Origin: Nitrospirillum sp034653275
GTDB taxonomy: Bacteria > Pseudomonadota > Alphaproteobacteria > Azospirillales > Azospirillaceae
Length of the DNA: 64,000 bases
Direction of reading: 5' to 3'
NCBI RefSeq assembly: GCF_034653275.1
Contig: NZ_JAYEES010000002.1
Span: 1-64,000, forward strand
Shown here in pieces: positions 44,921 to 54,030 of the stretch; position 1 is the stretch's first letter; each line of letters begins with the position of its first letter. The notes under the pieces are model-generated. The model ran no database searches, was not told where the DNA came from, and saw only the letters and a program-made list of their open reading frames with translations. The position numbers and the translations under genes are program-made.

Positions 44921-46350
44921 GCGGGTGTGCGCAACAGCGCCGGCTTGCGGGCCAGCAGGTCGATCATCAATTCGCCGAACAGGGTGTTGGCCCAGGCGAA
45001 CCAGGAACGGGTGAAATGGGTGGGGTCGTCCTGGTCGAAGGCCTCGTGCATGAAGCCGGTGCCGGCGTGCGTCGTCTTCAGCCAGGCCAGGCACTGGCGG
45101 ATCTCCGCATCATCGTCGCTGGTCAGGGCGCGGACGATGATGGCCATGGGCCAAATCATGCGCAGGCCCTCATGCGGGCCGCCGATGCCCTCGGCCGCCT
45201 TGCCCTGGAAGAAATAGGGGTTGTCGGCGCTCCACACCCGCGCCCGGGTGCGGCGGTAGAGGGGATCGTCGGCGGCGCAGCAGCCCAGATAGGGCAGGCC
45301 CAGCAGGCTGGGCACGTTGGCATCGTCCATAAACAGGCGGTTGCCGAAGCCGTCGACCTCATAGGCCCAGATGTCCTGGCCGGTCGCGTCGGTCATGCGT
45401 CCATGGGCCCGCACCGCCATCTCCACCTCCGCCGCCAGGGTCAGCGCGTCCTGGGCCAGCGCCTCCTCCCCGCCCACCGCCCGCCACAGCGGCGCCAGAA
45501 GCCGAAGGGCCGTGACCGCGAACAGGTTGCCCGGGATGTTGAAGGCGTACAGGCAGGCGTCGTCCGAGGGGCGGAACATGGCGTGGATCAGGCCCACCTT
45601 GCGCGTGGGGAAGCCGTAGCCGTCCAGCGCCAGCGTCTCCGTCGGCGTTTCCGCCTTGCGCTGGAAGCGATAGGGGCCGGGGCCGTCCTTGCGCTGCTGC
45701 TGGCGCAGGGTGGCGACCACCAGGCGCATCGCCGCCCGCCATTCCTCATCGAACGGCGCCAGATCGCCGGTGGCCCGCCAATAGCCATGGGCCAGTCGGA
45801 TGGGATAGCACAGGCTGTCGATTTCCCACTTCCGCTCCGCCACGCCGGGCTTCATGTCCGTCAGATCGCCCACCGCCCACTTGTTGGGCGTGGTGGCCTT
45901 GGGATCCGGTAGGAAGGCGTTGGCGTAGGGGTCGATCAGGATGCAGCGCGCCTGACGATGGATCAGGCCGTGGAACACCTGGCGCAGCACGGCATCGTTC
46001 TTGGCCAACGGCAGGTAGGGCCAGACCTGGGCGGAGCTGTCGCGCAGCCACAGGCATTCGATGTCGCCGGTGATGACGAAGCTGTCGGCCTTGCCGTCCA
46101 GCCGCCCCAGCTCCACCGTCGTGTCCAGGGTGTTGGGGAAGCAATTCTCGAACAGCCAGGCGAGATCCGGATCCGCAATGGCGGCCTTCACCCGCGCCAG
46201 TTCCCGCTCCACCGCCGGGCTGGACACCTTGCGCTGCGCCGGGGGCGGGCGCCGGCTGGCACGGGTCGTCGCACGGGCCGGCGCAGCCGGCAGGGTCCCG
46301 GCCAGAACGCCGCCCGCCAGACCCCACAACGTGTCACGACGGCTGATCAT
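44917..46350 (-). CDS. GH125 exo-alpha-1,6-mannosidase, Tat-exported
   Basis: 477-residue family 125 enzyme, typically metal-independent exo-alpha-1,6-mannosidase. Diagnostic segments: LFENCFPNTLDTTVEL, GDIECLWLRDSSAQVWPYLPL, KWEIDSLCYPIRLAHGYW, MDDANVPSLLGLPYLG and a C-terminal GTGFMHEAF and SWFAWANTLFGELM. The signal begins MISRRDTLWGLAGGVLAG. Start ATG 46350 is supported by GGAAGG upstream; the frame open to 46506 lies mostly in the GH3 gene. It is 10 bases downstream of GH3 and overlaps GH35 by four bases. It would remove the alpha-1,6 mannose of the trimannosyl core. Confidence 0.93.
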   Translation of the reverse strand: MISRRDTLWGLAGGVLAGTLPAAPARATTRASRRPPPAQRKVSSPAVERELARVKAAIADPDLAWLFENCFPNTLDTTVELGRLDGKADSFVITGDIECLWLRDSSAQVWPYLPLAKNDAVLRQVFHGLIHRQARCILIDPYANAFLPDPKATTPNKWAVGDLTDMKPGVAERKWEIDSLCYPIRLAHGYWRATGDLAPFDEEWRAAMRLVVATLRQQQRKDGPGPYRFQRKAETPTETLALDGYGFPTRKVGLIHAMFRPSDDACLYAFNIPGNLFAVTALRLLAPLWRAVGGEEALAQDALTLAAEVEMAVRAHGRMTDATGQDIWAYEVDGFGNRLFMDDANVPSLLGLPYLGCCAADDPLYRRTRARVWSADNPYFFQGKAAEGIGGPHEGLRMIWPMAIIVRALTSDDDAEIRQCLAWLKTTHAGTGFMHEAFDQDDPTHFTRSWFAWANTLFGELMIDLLARKPALLRTPA

Positions 46351-46360
46351 CAGACCTTCC

Positions 46361-48970
46361 TCATTTCGGCAAGACCTGGCGGCCCTGGATGTCCACCGTC
46401 TTCTCCACCCCTGCGGTGAAGTCCGGCTGGCCGCCACCGGCGAAGAGCTGATAGCGCCCGGCCTCCACCGCGCGATTGCCGGCGGCGTCCACGCCGCTGA
46501 GGTCACGGGGGTCCACCTGGAAGGTCACCCGCTTGCTCTCCCCCGGTTCCAGGTGCACCCGCTGGAACCCGGCCAGCAGGCGGCGTGGCGCCAGGGGGCC
46601 GGACGGCGGCGTGACGTACAGCTGCGCCACCTCCTCACCCGGATGGTCGCCCACGTTTCTGATGGTCACGCTGGCCGTCAGCGGCTGGCCGGCCGGCACC
46701 TGGGCAGCGGACAGGGACAGGTCTTCGTAGGTGTAGCGGGTGTAGCTGAGGCCGAAGCCGAAGGGGTACAGCGGCGTGCCCTCGAAATAACGGTAGGTGC
46801 GTCCGGCCATGGCATAGTCGACGAAAGGCGGCAGGTCGCGGACGGAGCGGTAGAAGGTCACCGGCAGGCGGCCGGACGGGTTGTTGCTGCCGGTCAGCGT
46901 CTCGGCCAGGGCTCGGCCGCCCCGCTCCCCGGGATACCAGGCGGCCAGCACCGCGTCGGCATGGTCCTGCGCCCAGGTCAGGGCCACGGCGCTGCCGGAC
47001 ATCAGCACCACCACCAGGGGCTTGCCGGTCGCGGCCAGGGCCTCCAGCAACTGGCGCTGCGGCAGGGGCAGTCCGATGTCGGTACGGTCGCCGCCGTCGA
47101 AGCCCGGCACGGCGATGCCCAGCTCCTCCCCCTCCACGTCCGGCGACAGGCCGACGAAGGCGATGATGGCGTCCGCGCCCTTGGTGGCGGCCACGGCTTC
47201 CGCCCGCTGCACCTCCGCCGGGGCCAGCCACATCAGGCGCACGCCCTGGTCCTGGCCGCTGTGCACCAGCTCCAAGCGCAGGCGGTGGGGGCTGCTGCCC
47301 TCGACATGCAGGGGCACCATCAGGTCGCCGTCCTTGCCCGTGCCGGGATCGTCCAGCACCAGCCGGCCGTCCAGGTACAGGCGCACGGGGTCATGGCCCT
47401 GGCAGTCGAAGCAACGGTCCACCCGCACCGCCAGGGTGTAGTCACCCGGCCCCGGCGGCACCAGCAGGCCGGTCCAGCGCACGGCGTAGCGGCGCGCGTC
47501 CATACCGGGGACCGGCGGCACCTTGTCCCAGTCGAAATCGACGGTGCGGTCGGTGCGGGTCAGGCGCGGTTCGCCGCTGAAATCCAGGCTGTCGAAATAG
47601 TCGCCGGTCAGGCCGGCCTCCGCCCCGCTGCCCGCCCCCGTCTTCAGCGCCGTCTCCGGCACAAGCACGGGCACGCCTTCCGCCAGGCTCGACCCCTGGG
47701 CGTAGCGGACGGTGCCAACGCCCGGGGCCATGCGCAGCGCCGCCAGGGGTGTGTAGGCCTGCACCGCGGTGCCGTGGTAGTTGGCCTCCAGCACGCCCAG
47801 CGCGTCGGCGTTGGGGCCGACCACGGCCAAGTTGGATCCGGGGGCCAACGGCAGCGCGTTGTTGCGGTTCTTCAGCAGCACGATGGACTTACGCGCCGCC
47901 TCCAGCGCCAGGGCGCGGGCGTTCACATCGTCGATGCGTTCCGCCCCGACGTCGGCGTAAGGGTCGGCGGCGGCGAAGGCGCCCAGCCGCGCGCGGGCGG
48001 CCATGACGCGCCGCGCCGCCTGGTCCAAGGCCCCCTCGGTCACCAGGTGCTGGCTGACGGCGGCGCCCAGGTCGGCATAGGCGTAGCGGCCGCCGCCACC
48101 ACAGTTGAGGTCGGTGCCCGCCAGCAGCGCGGCGGCGGCCGAGCCGGCGTTACCGGCGCGGTAATGGTGGAAGCGGGTCATGTCGTCCACCGCGTCGCAG
48201 TCGGACACGACATAGCCCTTGAATCCCCAATCCCGCCGCAGCCGGCCGTTCAGCAGTTCCGGATCCGCGCACACCGGGGTGCCGTGCAGGGCGTTGTAGG
48301 CGCACATGACGGAGCCCACCTGCCCTTCCGTGACGGCGGCGCGGAAGGCCGGCAGGTAGGTCGCCTCAAGGTCATGCGGCGACACGTCCACGTCGAAGGC
48401 GTGGCGCCCGGCCTCCGGCCCGCTGTGCACGACGAAATGCTTGGCGGTGGCGATGGCCTTGGGATGGGCCGGATCCGGTCCCTGGATGCCTTGGATGAAG
48501 GCCACGGCCAGGCGGCCGGTCAGGTAGGGATCCTCACCATAGGTCTCCTGCCCCCGGCCCCAGCGCGGGTCGCGGAAGATGTTGATGTTGGGCGACCAGA
48601 TGGTCAGGCCCTGGTAGCGGTCATGGTCGGCCTTGGGCCCGGCGGCGTTGTACTTGGCCCGCGCCTCGGTGGAAACGGCGTCACCCACCCGGCGCAGCAG
48701 GTCCGTGTCCCAGGTGGCGGCCAAGCCTATGGCCTGGGGAAAGACGGTGGCGTAGCCGGCTCGGGCGATGCCATGCAACCCTTCGTTCCACCATTCGTAG
48801 GCCGGCAGCCCCAGGCGCGGAATGGCCGGCGCGGCGCTCTGGATCTGGCCGATCTTCTCCGCCAGGGTCATGCGGTTGACCAGGGCGTCGGCATCGCCGG
48901 TTTGCGACCAGGCCCCGGCGGGCAACACCAGGGACAGCAGGGCCGCCCCCAGCGCAAGAACCCGCCTCAC
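46361..48970 (-). CDS. GH3 glycosidase with PA14 insert, beta-xylosidase-like
   Basis: 869-residue family 3 enzyme: signal peptide (ALGAALLSLVLPAGAWS), N-terminal TIM barrel with LPAYEWWNEGLHGIAR and the nucleophile Asp in YVVSDCDAVDD, then the alpha/beta sandwich domain interrupted by a PA14 module (about residues 420-560, YALRWTGLLVPPGPGDYTLAV type fold, here YAVRWTG) and a C-terminal fibronectin-III-like domain. EWWNE-LHG and SDCDA motifs resemble plant and bacterial beta-xylosidases more than beta-glucosidases. The start is GTG 48970, overlapping the GH2 stop as GTGA and preceded by AAGGGG. In this operon a natural role is removal of the core beta-1,2-xylose of plant N-glycans; substrate is inference. 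Confidence 0.9.
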   Translation of the reverse strand: MRRVLALGAALLSLVLPAGAWSQTGDADALVNRMTLAEKIGQIQSAAPAIPRLGLPAYEWWNEGLHGIARAGYATVFPQAIGLAATWDTDLLRRVGDAVSTEARAKYNAAGPKADHDRYQGLTIWSPNINIFRDPRWGRGQETYGEDPYLTGRLAVAFIQGIQGPDPAHPKAIATAKHFVVHSGPEAGRHAFDVDVSPHDLEATYLPAFRAAVTEGQVGSVMCAYNALHGTPVCADPELLNGRLRRDWGFKGYVVSDCDAVDDMTRFHHYRAGNAGSAAAALLAGTDLNCGGGGRYAYADLGAAVSQHLVTEGALDQAARRVMAARARLGAFAAADPYADVGAERIDDVNARALALEAARKSIVLLKNRNNALPLAPGSNLAVVGPNADALGVLEANYHGTAVQAYTPLAALRMAPGVGTVRYAQGSSLAEGVPVLVPETALKTGAGSGAEAGLTGDYFDSLDFSGEPRLTRTDRTVDFDWDKVPPVPGMDARRYAVRWTGLLVPPGPGDYTLAVRVDRCFDCQGHDPVRLYLDGRLVLDDPGTGKDGDLMVPLHVEGSSPHRLRLELVHSGQDQGVRLMWLAPAEVQRAEAVAATKGADAIIAFVGLSPDVEGEELGIAVPGFDGGDRTDIGLPLPQRQLLEALAATGKPLVVVLMSGSAVALTWAQDHADAVLAAWYPGERGGRALAETLTGSNNPSGRLPVTFYRSVRDLPPFVDYAMAGRTYRYFEGTPLYPFGFGLSYTRYTYEDLSLSAAQVPAGQPLTASVTIRNVGDHPGEEVAQLYVTPPSGPLAPRRLLAGFQRVHLEPGESKRVTFQVDPRDLSGVDAAGNRAVEAGRYQLFAGGGQPDFTAGVEKTVDIQGRQVLPK

Positions 48971-51615
48971 GACCGCGTCCCCTTGGTGGCGCCGGCCAGT
49001 GAGCGTACGGACAGGGCTTGGCGCAGGGCGGCGATGTCGGCCGCGCTGCGCACGGCCAGCGTCACCGTCTGGCCCGGCAGCAGGTCGATGGCGTTGTCCG
49101 ACAGGGTGGCGTCCTGATCGCCGAACTCCATCCACACGCCCCGGGCCAGCCGCTGCGCCGTGACCGTCAGGGTGTAGCCGTCGGCGGCGGGGTGCAACTC
49201 GGCCGTCAGGCCCGGATCCGGCAGGGCCAGATCCACCGCGTCGGCGAAATAGACCAGTTCACGCGACACCGGCTGCCCGCCCTGCAGCAGTTCCACCACG
49301 GCCACCGTGCGCTTCGGATCCGCCCCCTTCAGCAGGGCGGCATCCTCGAAGGAGCCGACATCCATGCTGGACAGCGGCGCCAGGGTGACGGGCGTCGTGC
49401 GCTCCTGCCGGACGGTGCCGTCCATGTCCATCACCCGCAGGCGCCATTGCCCCGCCACCGGGGCGATCAGGTCCGACACCAGGTGGATGTCGGTCTTGCC
49501 GTTATGCCGCTGGGCCGCCGCCAGCAGCGGGGCGTAGAAGCGGCGGGCATGGAACTGCAGCGCCTTCCACCGGCCGAAGTAGTCGATGCTGGACCAGGAG
49601 GCGCCGGGCCAAACGTCGTTCAGCTGCCAGTACAGCGACCCCATGCTGTGGGGGCGGGAGGCGCGCAGATGTTCCGCCGCCATCTGGATGCCCTCCGCCT
49701 GCATCACTTGGCTGAGATAGACGAAGGCGGCGAAGTCCTTGGGCTCGCCATAGTATTTGCGGATGTAGAACAGCAGGCGGTCGTTGCCGTTGCCATTGGC
49801 GAATTTCTGGTGCGCCCGCATGACAGGCGAATTCGGGCTGGCCAAATCCTCGGCATTGGCGAAGGCGCGCACGGTCCGCATCACCGGGAATGATTGCAGG
49901 CCGTACTCGGACTGGAAACGCGGCGTGGTGTCCAGGTAATCCTCCAGCGGGGCGGAACCCGACCACACCTTCCAGTAATGCTTGTCGCCGTCGTCCATCT
50001 GGTCGGCGGGGCCATCGAAGTCGGTGCTGGGGGTGCTGGCCCAATAGGGCACGCCACCGGCGTACTTGGCCACCACGCCGCGCAGCACATCGCCGAACAG
50101 CACGGTCATGCCGGTGACGATGCGCTCCCGCTCCGCCGGCGCGATGCTGTCCTTGAACGTCTGGCGGTCGGGCCAGGATTCCCAGCCGGTCTGCACCTCG
50201 TTGTTGCCGCACCACAGGACGATGCTGGGGTGGTCGCGCAGACGCTTCACCTGGTCCACCGCCTCGGCCCGGCTGCTCTCGCGGAAGGCCACGTCATAGG
50301 GGGTGATGGCGCCGCCGAACATGAAGTCCTGCCACACCATGATGCCCATCTCGTCCGCCAGGTCGTAGAAGGCGTCGTCCTGGTAGTGGCCACCCCCCCA
50401 CATGCGCAGCATGTTCATGTTGGCGTCGCGGGCGGATTGCAGCAGGGCGCGCGCGGTATCCGCCGGCACCCGGCTGGGGAAGCTGTCCATGGGGATGAGG
50501 TTGGCGCCCTTGGCGAAGACGGGGATGCCGTTCACCACGAACTCGAAGCTCTTGCCCCACTGGTCGGGCGCGCGGCGCAGTTCCACCTGGCGCAGGCCGG
50601 TGCGCCGCGCCGCGGTGGCCACGACGGCGGCGCCGTCGTTGATGGTCGCCTTGAAGGTGTAGAGGTCGGGCGCGCCGTAACCCACCGGATACCACAGGTG
50701 GGGATGGTCGATGCGCACCGGCAGGCTGACCTGGTTGGTCCCGGCGTCCAGCGCCACGTCCTGAGTGACGGCGGGCAGCGCCGTGCCATCCGGGGCGGTG
50801 GGGGTGACCGTCACGCGTACGGTTCCCGGCCGGTCGGCGGTGATCTCGAACTCCGCCCGCACCGACGCCGCCTCGGTCCCCACCTTCTGTTGATCGATGT
50901 GGAAATCGGCCAGGCGGGGGCCGTCCCAGGCCTCCAGCCGCACCGGCCGCCAGATACCCAGGGTGACGTAACGGGGACCCCAGTCCCAGCCATACTGGTA
51001 GTTGGCCTTGCGCACGTAGTTGGAGGTCTGCTTGCCCGCCGGCTCATCGCCGAAAGCGCTGTCGAACTCACCCGGCAGGGCATAGGGCTGCTTCAGCAGC
51101 CAGGGCTGCAGCTTGGCGATGGGGGAGTGCAGCGCCACCGACAGGGTGTTGGCGCCAGGGCGCAACGCCTGCTTCACCGGCACGCGCCAGCGGCGGAACA
51201 TGTTGTCGGCCGACAGCAGCGGTTTGCCGTTCACGCTGACGTCGGCGAAGGTGTCCAGCCCCTCGAACACCAGGTCGACGTGGTCATGGCGCAGCGTCGC
51301 CTCATCCACCGCCAGGGTGGCGCGATAGTCCCAATCGGCCAGGCCAATCCATTGCAGGCCGGCCTCCGCGTCGCGATAGAACGGGTCGGCGATGCGGCCC
51401 AGGGCCAACAGGTCGGTTTGCACCGCGCCGGGCACCGTGGCCGCCCGCCAGTGCGTCTCTTCACCATGGGTTTTGGCGGCGGGATCCTGCGGCGCCAGGC
51501 GGAAGGTCCAGCCCTGGTCCAGGTCCCGCACCACGGGTGCCGCGTCAGCCAGGCCAGGCGCCATCAGCGCCAGGGCGAACGCCAGGGGCAAGGAACGGTT
51601 CAGGGCGCGCGGCAT
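48967..51615 (-). CDS. GH2 beta-mannosidase, exported
   Basis: 882-residue family 2 enzyme of the beta-mannosidase branch. Order: signal peptide (SLPLAFALALMAPGLADA), jelly-roll domain, immunoglobulin-like domain, TIM barrel with LRMWGGGHYQDDAFYDLADEMGI, acid/base Glu in LWCGNNEVQTGWE and nucleophile Glu in RFQSEYGLQSFP, then C-terminal beta domains. It would split Man-beta-1,4-GlcNAc, the last mannose of the N-glycan core. The start at 51615 has AGAGGAAA just upstream; ATG 51651, overlapping the GH20 stop as ATGA, is the alternative and would add 12 residues. It overlaps GH3 by four bases. Confidence 0.93.
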   Translation of the reverse strand: MPRALNRSLPLAFALALMAPGLADAAPVVRDLDQGWTFRLAPQDPAAKTHGEETHWRAATVPGAVQTDLLALGRIADPFYRDAEAGLQWIGLADWDYRATLAVDEATLRHDHVDLVFEGLDTFADVSVNGKPLLSADNMFRRWRVPVKQALRPGANTLSVALHSPIAKLQPWLLKQPYALPGEFDSAFGDEPAGKQTSNYVRKANYQYGWDWGPRYVTLGIWRPVRLEAWDGPRLADFHIDQQKVGTEAASVRAEFEITADRPGTVRVTVTPTAPDGTALPAVTQDVALDAGTNQVSLPVRIDHPHLWYPVGYGAPDLYTFKATINDGAAVVATAARRTGLRQVELRRAPDQWGKSFEFVVNGIPVFAKGANLIPMDSFPSRVPADTARALLQSARDANMNMLRMWGGGHYQDDAFYDLADEMGIMVWQDFMFGGAITPYDVAFRESSRAEAVDQVKRLRDHPSIVLWCGNNEVQTGWESWPDRQTFKDSIAPAERERIVTGMTVLFGDVLRGVVAKYAGGVPYWASTPSTDFDGPADQMDDGDKHYWKVWSGSAPLEDYLDTTPRFQSEYGLQSFPVMRTVRAFANAEDLASPNSPVMRAHQKFANGNGNDRLLFYIRKYYGEPKDFAAFVYLSQVMQAEGIQMAAEHLRASRPHSMGSLYWQLNDVWPGASWSSIDYFGRWKALQFHARRFYAPLLAAAQRHNGKTDIHLVSDLIAPVAGQWRLRVMDMDGTVRQERTTPVTLAPLSSMDVGSFEDAALLKGADPKRTVAVVELLQGGQPVSRELVYFADAVDLALPDPGLTAELHPAADGYTLTVTAQRLARGVWMEFGDQDATLSDNAIDLLPGQTVTLAVRSAADIAALRQALSVRSLAGATKGTRS

Positions 51616-51647
51616 GGAAAATTTCCTCTGGTGCGGCATCAGCTTAG

Positions 51648-53999
51648 TCATGGTTCGGCCTGCAGGCTGACACTTCCGATGGCATATAGCGGACCATGGA
51701 TAGACGCCGTGTACGTCAGGCATAGATCATGCTCCCCCGTCGCCACCGGCAAAGGGGCGGTCAGGGGGAACTGCACGGGCGCCTTGGCCGGCGACGGTAG
51801 CGGCACGGTGGCGGCCACCGGCCCGTCGCAACCGTCCACCCGCACCACCAGTTCGCCATTGGGCGTGGTCGCGGGATGGCTGCGGACCTTGACGGCGTCG
51901 TGGGCCAGGCCGTAGTTGCGCGGCAGGCGCGCGGCCTGAACCGTCAGCGCGGTGACGCCATTCAGCCGGGCCTTGGGATAGACCCAGCAGGCGTCGAACA
52001 GGTTGACGTTGAACACGGGGCCGCGGGTGGCCGCGTCCGGTGTCAGGGGAATGCGCAGGCCCATTTCGCCCTCGGGGCAGGCCGCCAGCTCCCCGCTCTG
52101 CCGCGTGCGCAGCGCCCCGGTGGAGAGGTCGTACCGGCGGGGGGCGGCCAGCATCTGGCCGGCCTCGCTGAACACGGCCGCGTTCAGGATGGCCGGCGGG
52201 GTCAGGCGCAGCGGCGCCTCGTACCGGGGGGACGCCGGGGTCGGCGCGCTGCCGTCGGTGGTGTAGCGGATGGTGCCGAAGCCGGCCTGGTTGGACAGGG
52301 CCACCGTGGCGGCGCCGGCGGCGAGGGCCGCGTTGGGCCCGCCCTCCACCGTGAAATCGACGGCGAAGGCGCTGTCGGCCGCGTCCACGCCCAGGTGGCG
52401 GTAGCGGGCCAGCTGCGCCGGCAGGCGCCCCAGGAAACCACGCCAGTCGCGCCGGTCCTTGGGCGACCACAGCCCCTCCGCCAGGGCATCGATGCGGGGA
52501 TAGATGGCATGGGTCACATGCCACGGCGTCATCATGTATTCCGTCCAGAGATTGCCCTGGCCGCCTAGCACATGGCGTGCCTGCTCCGCATCCAGTTCCG
52601 CCGGCAGGGCGTCGTAGGCGTAGATATCCGCCAGGGTGACGATGGCCAGGCGGCCGGACGGCTCATCGTTCCGGCGACTTTGCAGGCTGTCCAGGTACAG
52701 CGTCGGCGCCGGCGACAGGATCACGTCGTGGTTCATGCGCGCGGCGTCCACGGCACCCTTGGTGCCGCGCCAGGACATGATGGTGGCCGTGGGCGGGATG
52801 CCGCCTTCCAAAATCTCGTCCCAGCCGATCATGCGCCGGCCGTGGGCCGCCAGATACTGGCCCACGCGCTCGATGAACCAGGTCTGCAGCGCGTTCTCAT
52901 CCTTAAGGCCCAGGGCCCGCATGCGCGCCTGCACCTGGGGTGACGCCTTCCACTCATCCTTCAGCGCCTCATCCCCGCCGACGTGGATGTAGGTGGAAGG
53001 GAACAGCGCCATCACCTCGTCCAGCACGGTCTGGATGAAGGTGAAGCTGGCCTCATCGACGTTGAACAGATAGGGGTTCACGCCCCAGTCCACCGCCACC
53101 GGGGGCCGCGCGCCGGTGACGCCGATCTTGGGATAGGCCGCCATGACCGCCTGGCCGTGGCCGGGCATGTCGATCTCCGGCACGATGGTGACATGCCGGG
53201 CGGCGGCATAGGCCACCAGGTCGCGGATCTGGTCCTGGGTGTAAAAGCCGCCGTAGCGCTGGCTCGGAGAGTCGTTCCCGCCCGCGCCGGGCGGCGTGCG
53301 CCAGGCGCCCACCTTGGTCAGGTCAGGGTAATGCTTGATCTCCAGCCGCCAGCCCTGGTCGTCCGTCAGGTGCAGGTGCAGGCGGTTCAGCTTGTGCGCC
53401 GCCATCTGGTCGACCAGGCCCTTGACGCTGTCCAGGGGCTGGAAATGGCGGGCCACGTCCAGCATCAGGCCGCGCCAGGAAAAACGCGGCCAGTCCCGTA
53501 TCTCCTGCGCCGCCACGGTAACCGGGCCCTGCCCATATCCCTCCGGGGTCAGCAGCTGGGCCAGGCTCATGGCGCCATAGAACAGGCCGGCCTCATCCCG
53601 TGCCGCGACGCGGATGCCCTGCGGCGTCACCGTCAGGGTGTAGCCTTCGGCCTGGGCCACCGGGGCGGCGGCATCCAGGGCCAGGGTGATGGCGGCAGCC
53701 CCGCCGTCCCGCACCTCCAAGGTCAGGCCCCGCACCCGCCCCACCATATCGGCCAGCAGCGTGGCCGCCTGGCGCGCCTGGGCGTCGCCAGCCGGCACGG
53801 CGATGCCGGCGCCGGCGTTTAGCATAAAGGCTCCTTGTCCTGTCTGGAACTCGGCCGGCACGGGAATGAGGGTGGGCGTCACTCCAGGGGACGGGGACAC
53901 CGGACCCGACCCGGCGGCGGCACTGCCCGCCACCACCATCGCCACGGCCAAAGCCCCCAAAACGGCCCTAATTCCCATCCCCATCGGCCCCATCCCCAT
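51648..53999 (-). CDS. GH20 beta-N-acetylhexosaminidase, exported
   Basis: 783-residue family 20 enzyme removing non-reducing beta-linked GlcNAc or GalNAc by substrate-assisted catalysis. Seen: signal peptide (AVLGALAVAMVVAGSAAA), a GH20b-type N-terminal domain, barrel motifs FSWRGLMLDVARHF, LHLHLTDDQGWRLEI and PEIDMPGHG, and the catalytic Asp-Glu pair in HVGGDEALKDEW, followed by a C-terminal beta-rich extension (about 570-783). Several in-frame ATGs lie in the repeated MGMGPMGMG start; 53999 is used, with AGGGGACTG ahead, but the exact start is uncertain. It lies 31 bases downstream of GH18. Confidence 0.93.
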   Translation of the reverse strand: MGMGPMGMGIRAVLGALAVAMVVAGSAAAGSGPVSPSPGVTPTLIPVPAEFQTGQGAFMLNAGAGIAVPAGDAQARQAATLLADMVGRVRGLTLEVRDGGAAAITLALDAAAPVAQAEGYTLTVTPQGIRVAARDEAGLFYGAMSLAQLLTPEGYGQGPVTVAAQEIRDWPRFSWRGLMLDVARHFQPLDSVKGLVDQMAAHKLNRLHLHLTDDQGWRLEIKHYPDLTKVGAWRTPPGAGGNDSPSQRYGGFYTQDQIRDLVAYAAARHVTIVPEIDMPGHGQAVMAAYPKIGVTGARPPVAVDWGVNPYLFNVDEASFTFIQTVLDEVMALFPSTYIHVGGDEALKDEWKASPQVQARMRALGLKDENALQTWFIERVGQYLAAHGRRMIGWDEILEGGIPPTATIMSWRGTKGAVDAARMNHDVILSPAPTLYLDSLQSRRNDEPSGRLAIVTLADIYAYDALPAELDAEQARHVLGGQGNLWTEYMMTPWHVTHAIYPRIDALAEGLWSPKDRRDWRGFLGRLPAQLARYRHLGVDAADSAFAVDFTVEGGPNAALAAGAATVALSNQAGFGTIRYTTDGSAPTPASPRYEAPLRLTPPAILNAAVFSEAGQMLAAPRRYDLSTGALRTRQSGELAACPEGEMGLRIPLTPDAATRGPVFNVNLFDACWVYPKARLNGVTALTVQAARLPRNYGLAHDAVKVRSHPATTPNGELVVRVDGCDGPVAATVPLPSPAKAPVQFPLTAPLPVATGEHDLCLTYTASIHGPLYAIGSVSLQAEP

Positions 54000-54030
54000 T
54001 AACCCAGTCCCCTCAGCCTCGTTTCTGCTT

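Noticed and set aside
46061..49117. 1018-codon plus-strand frame across GH125 and GH3
   Set aside because: The minus strand carries unmistakable GH125 and GH3 motifs; the plus frame has no family features.
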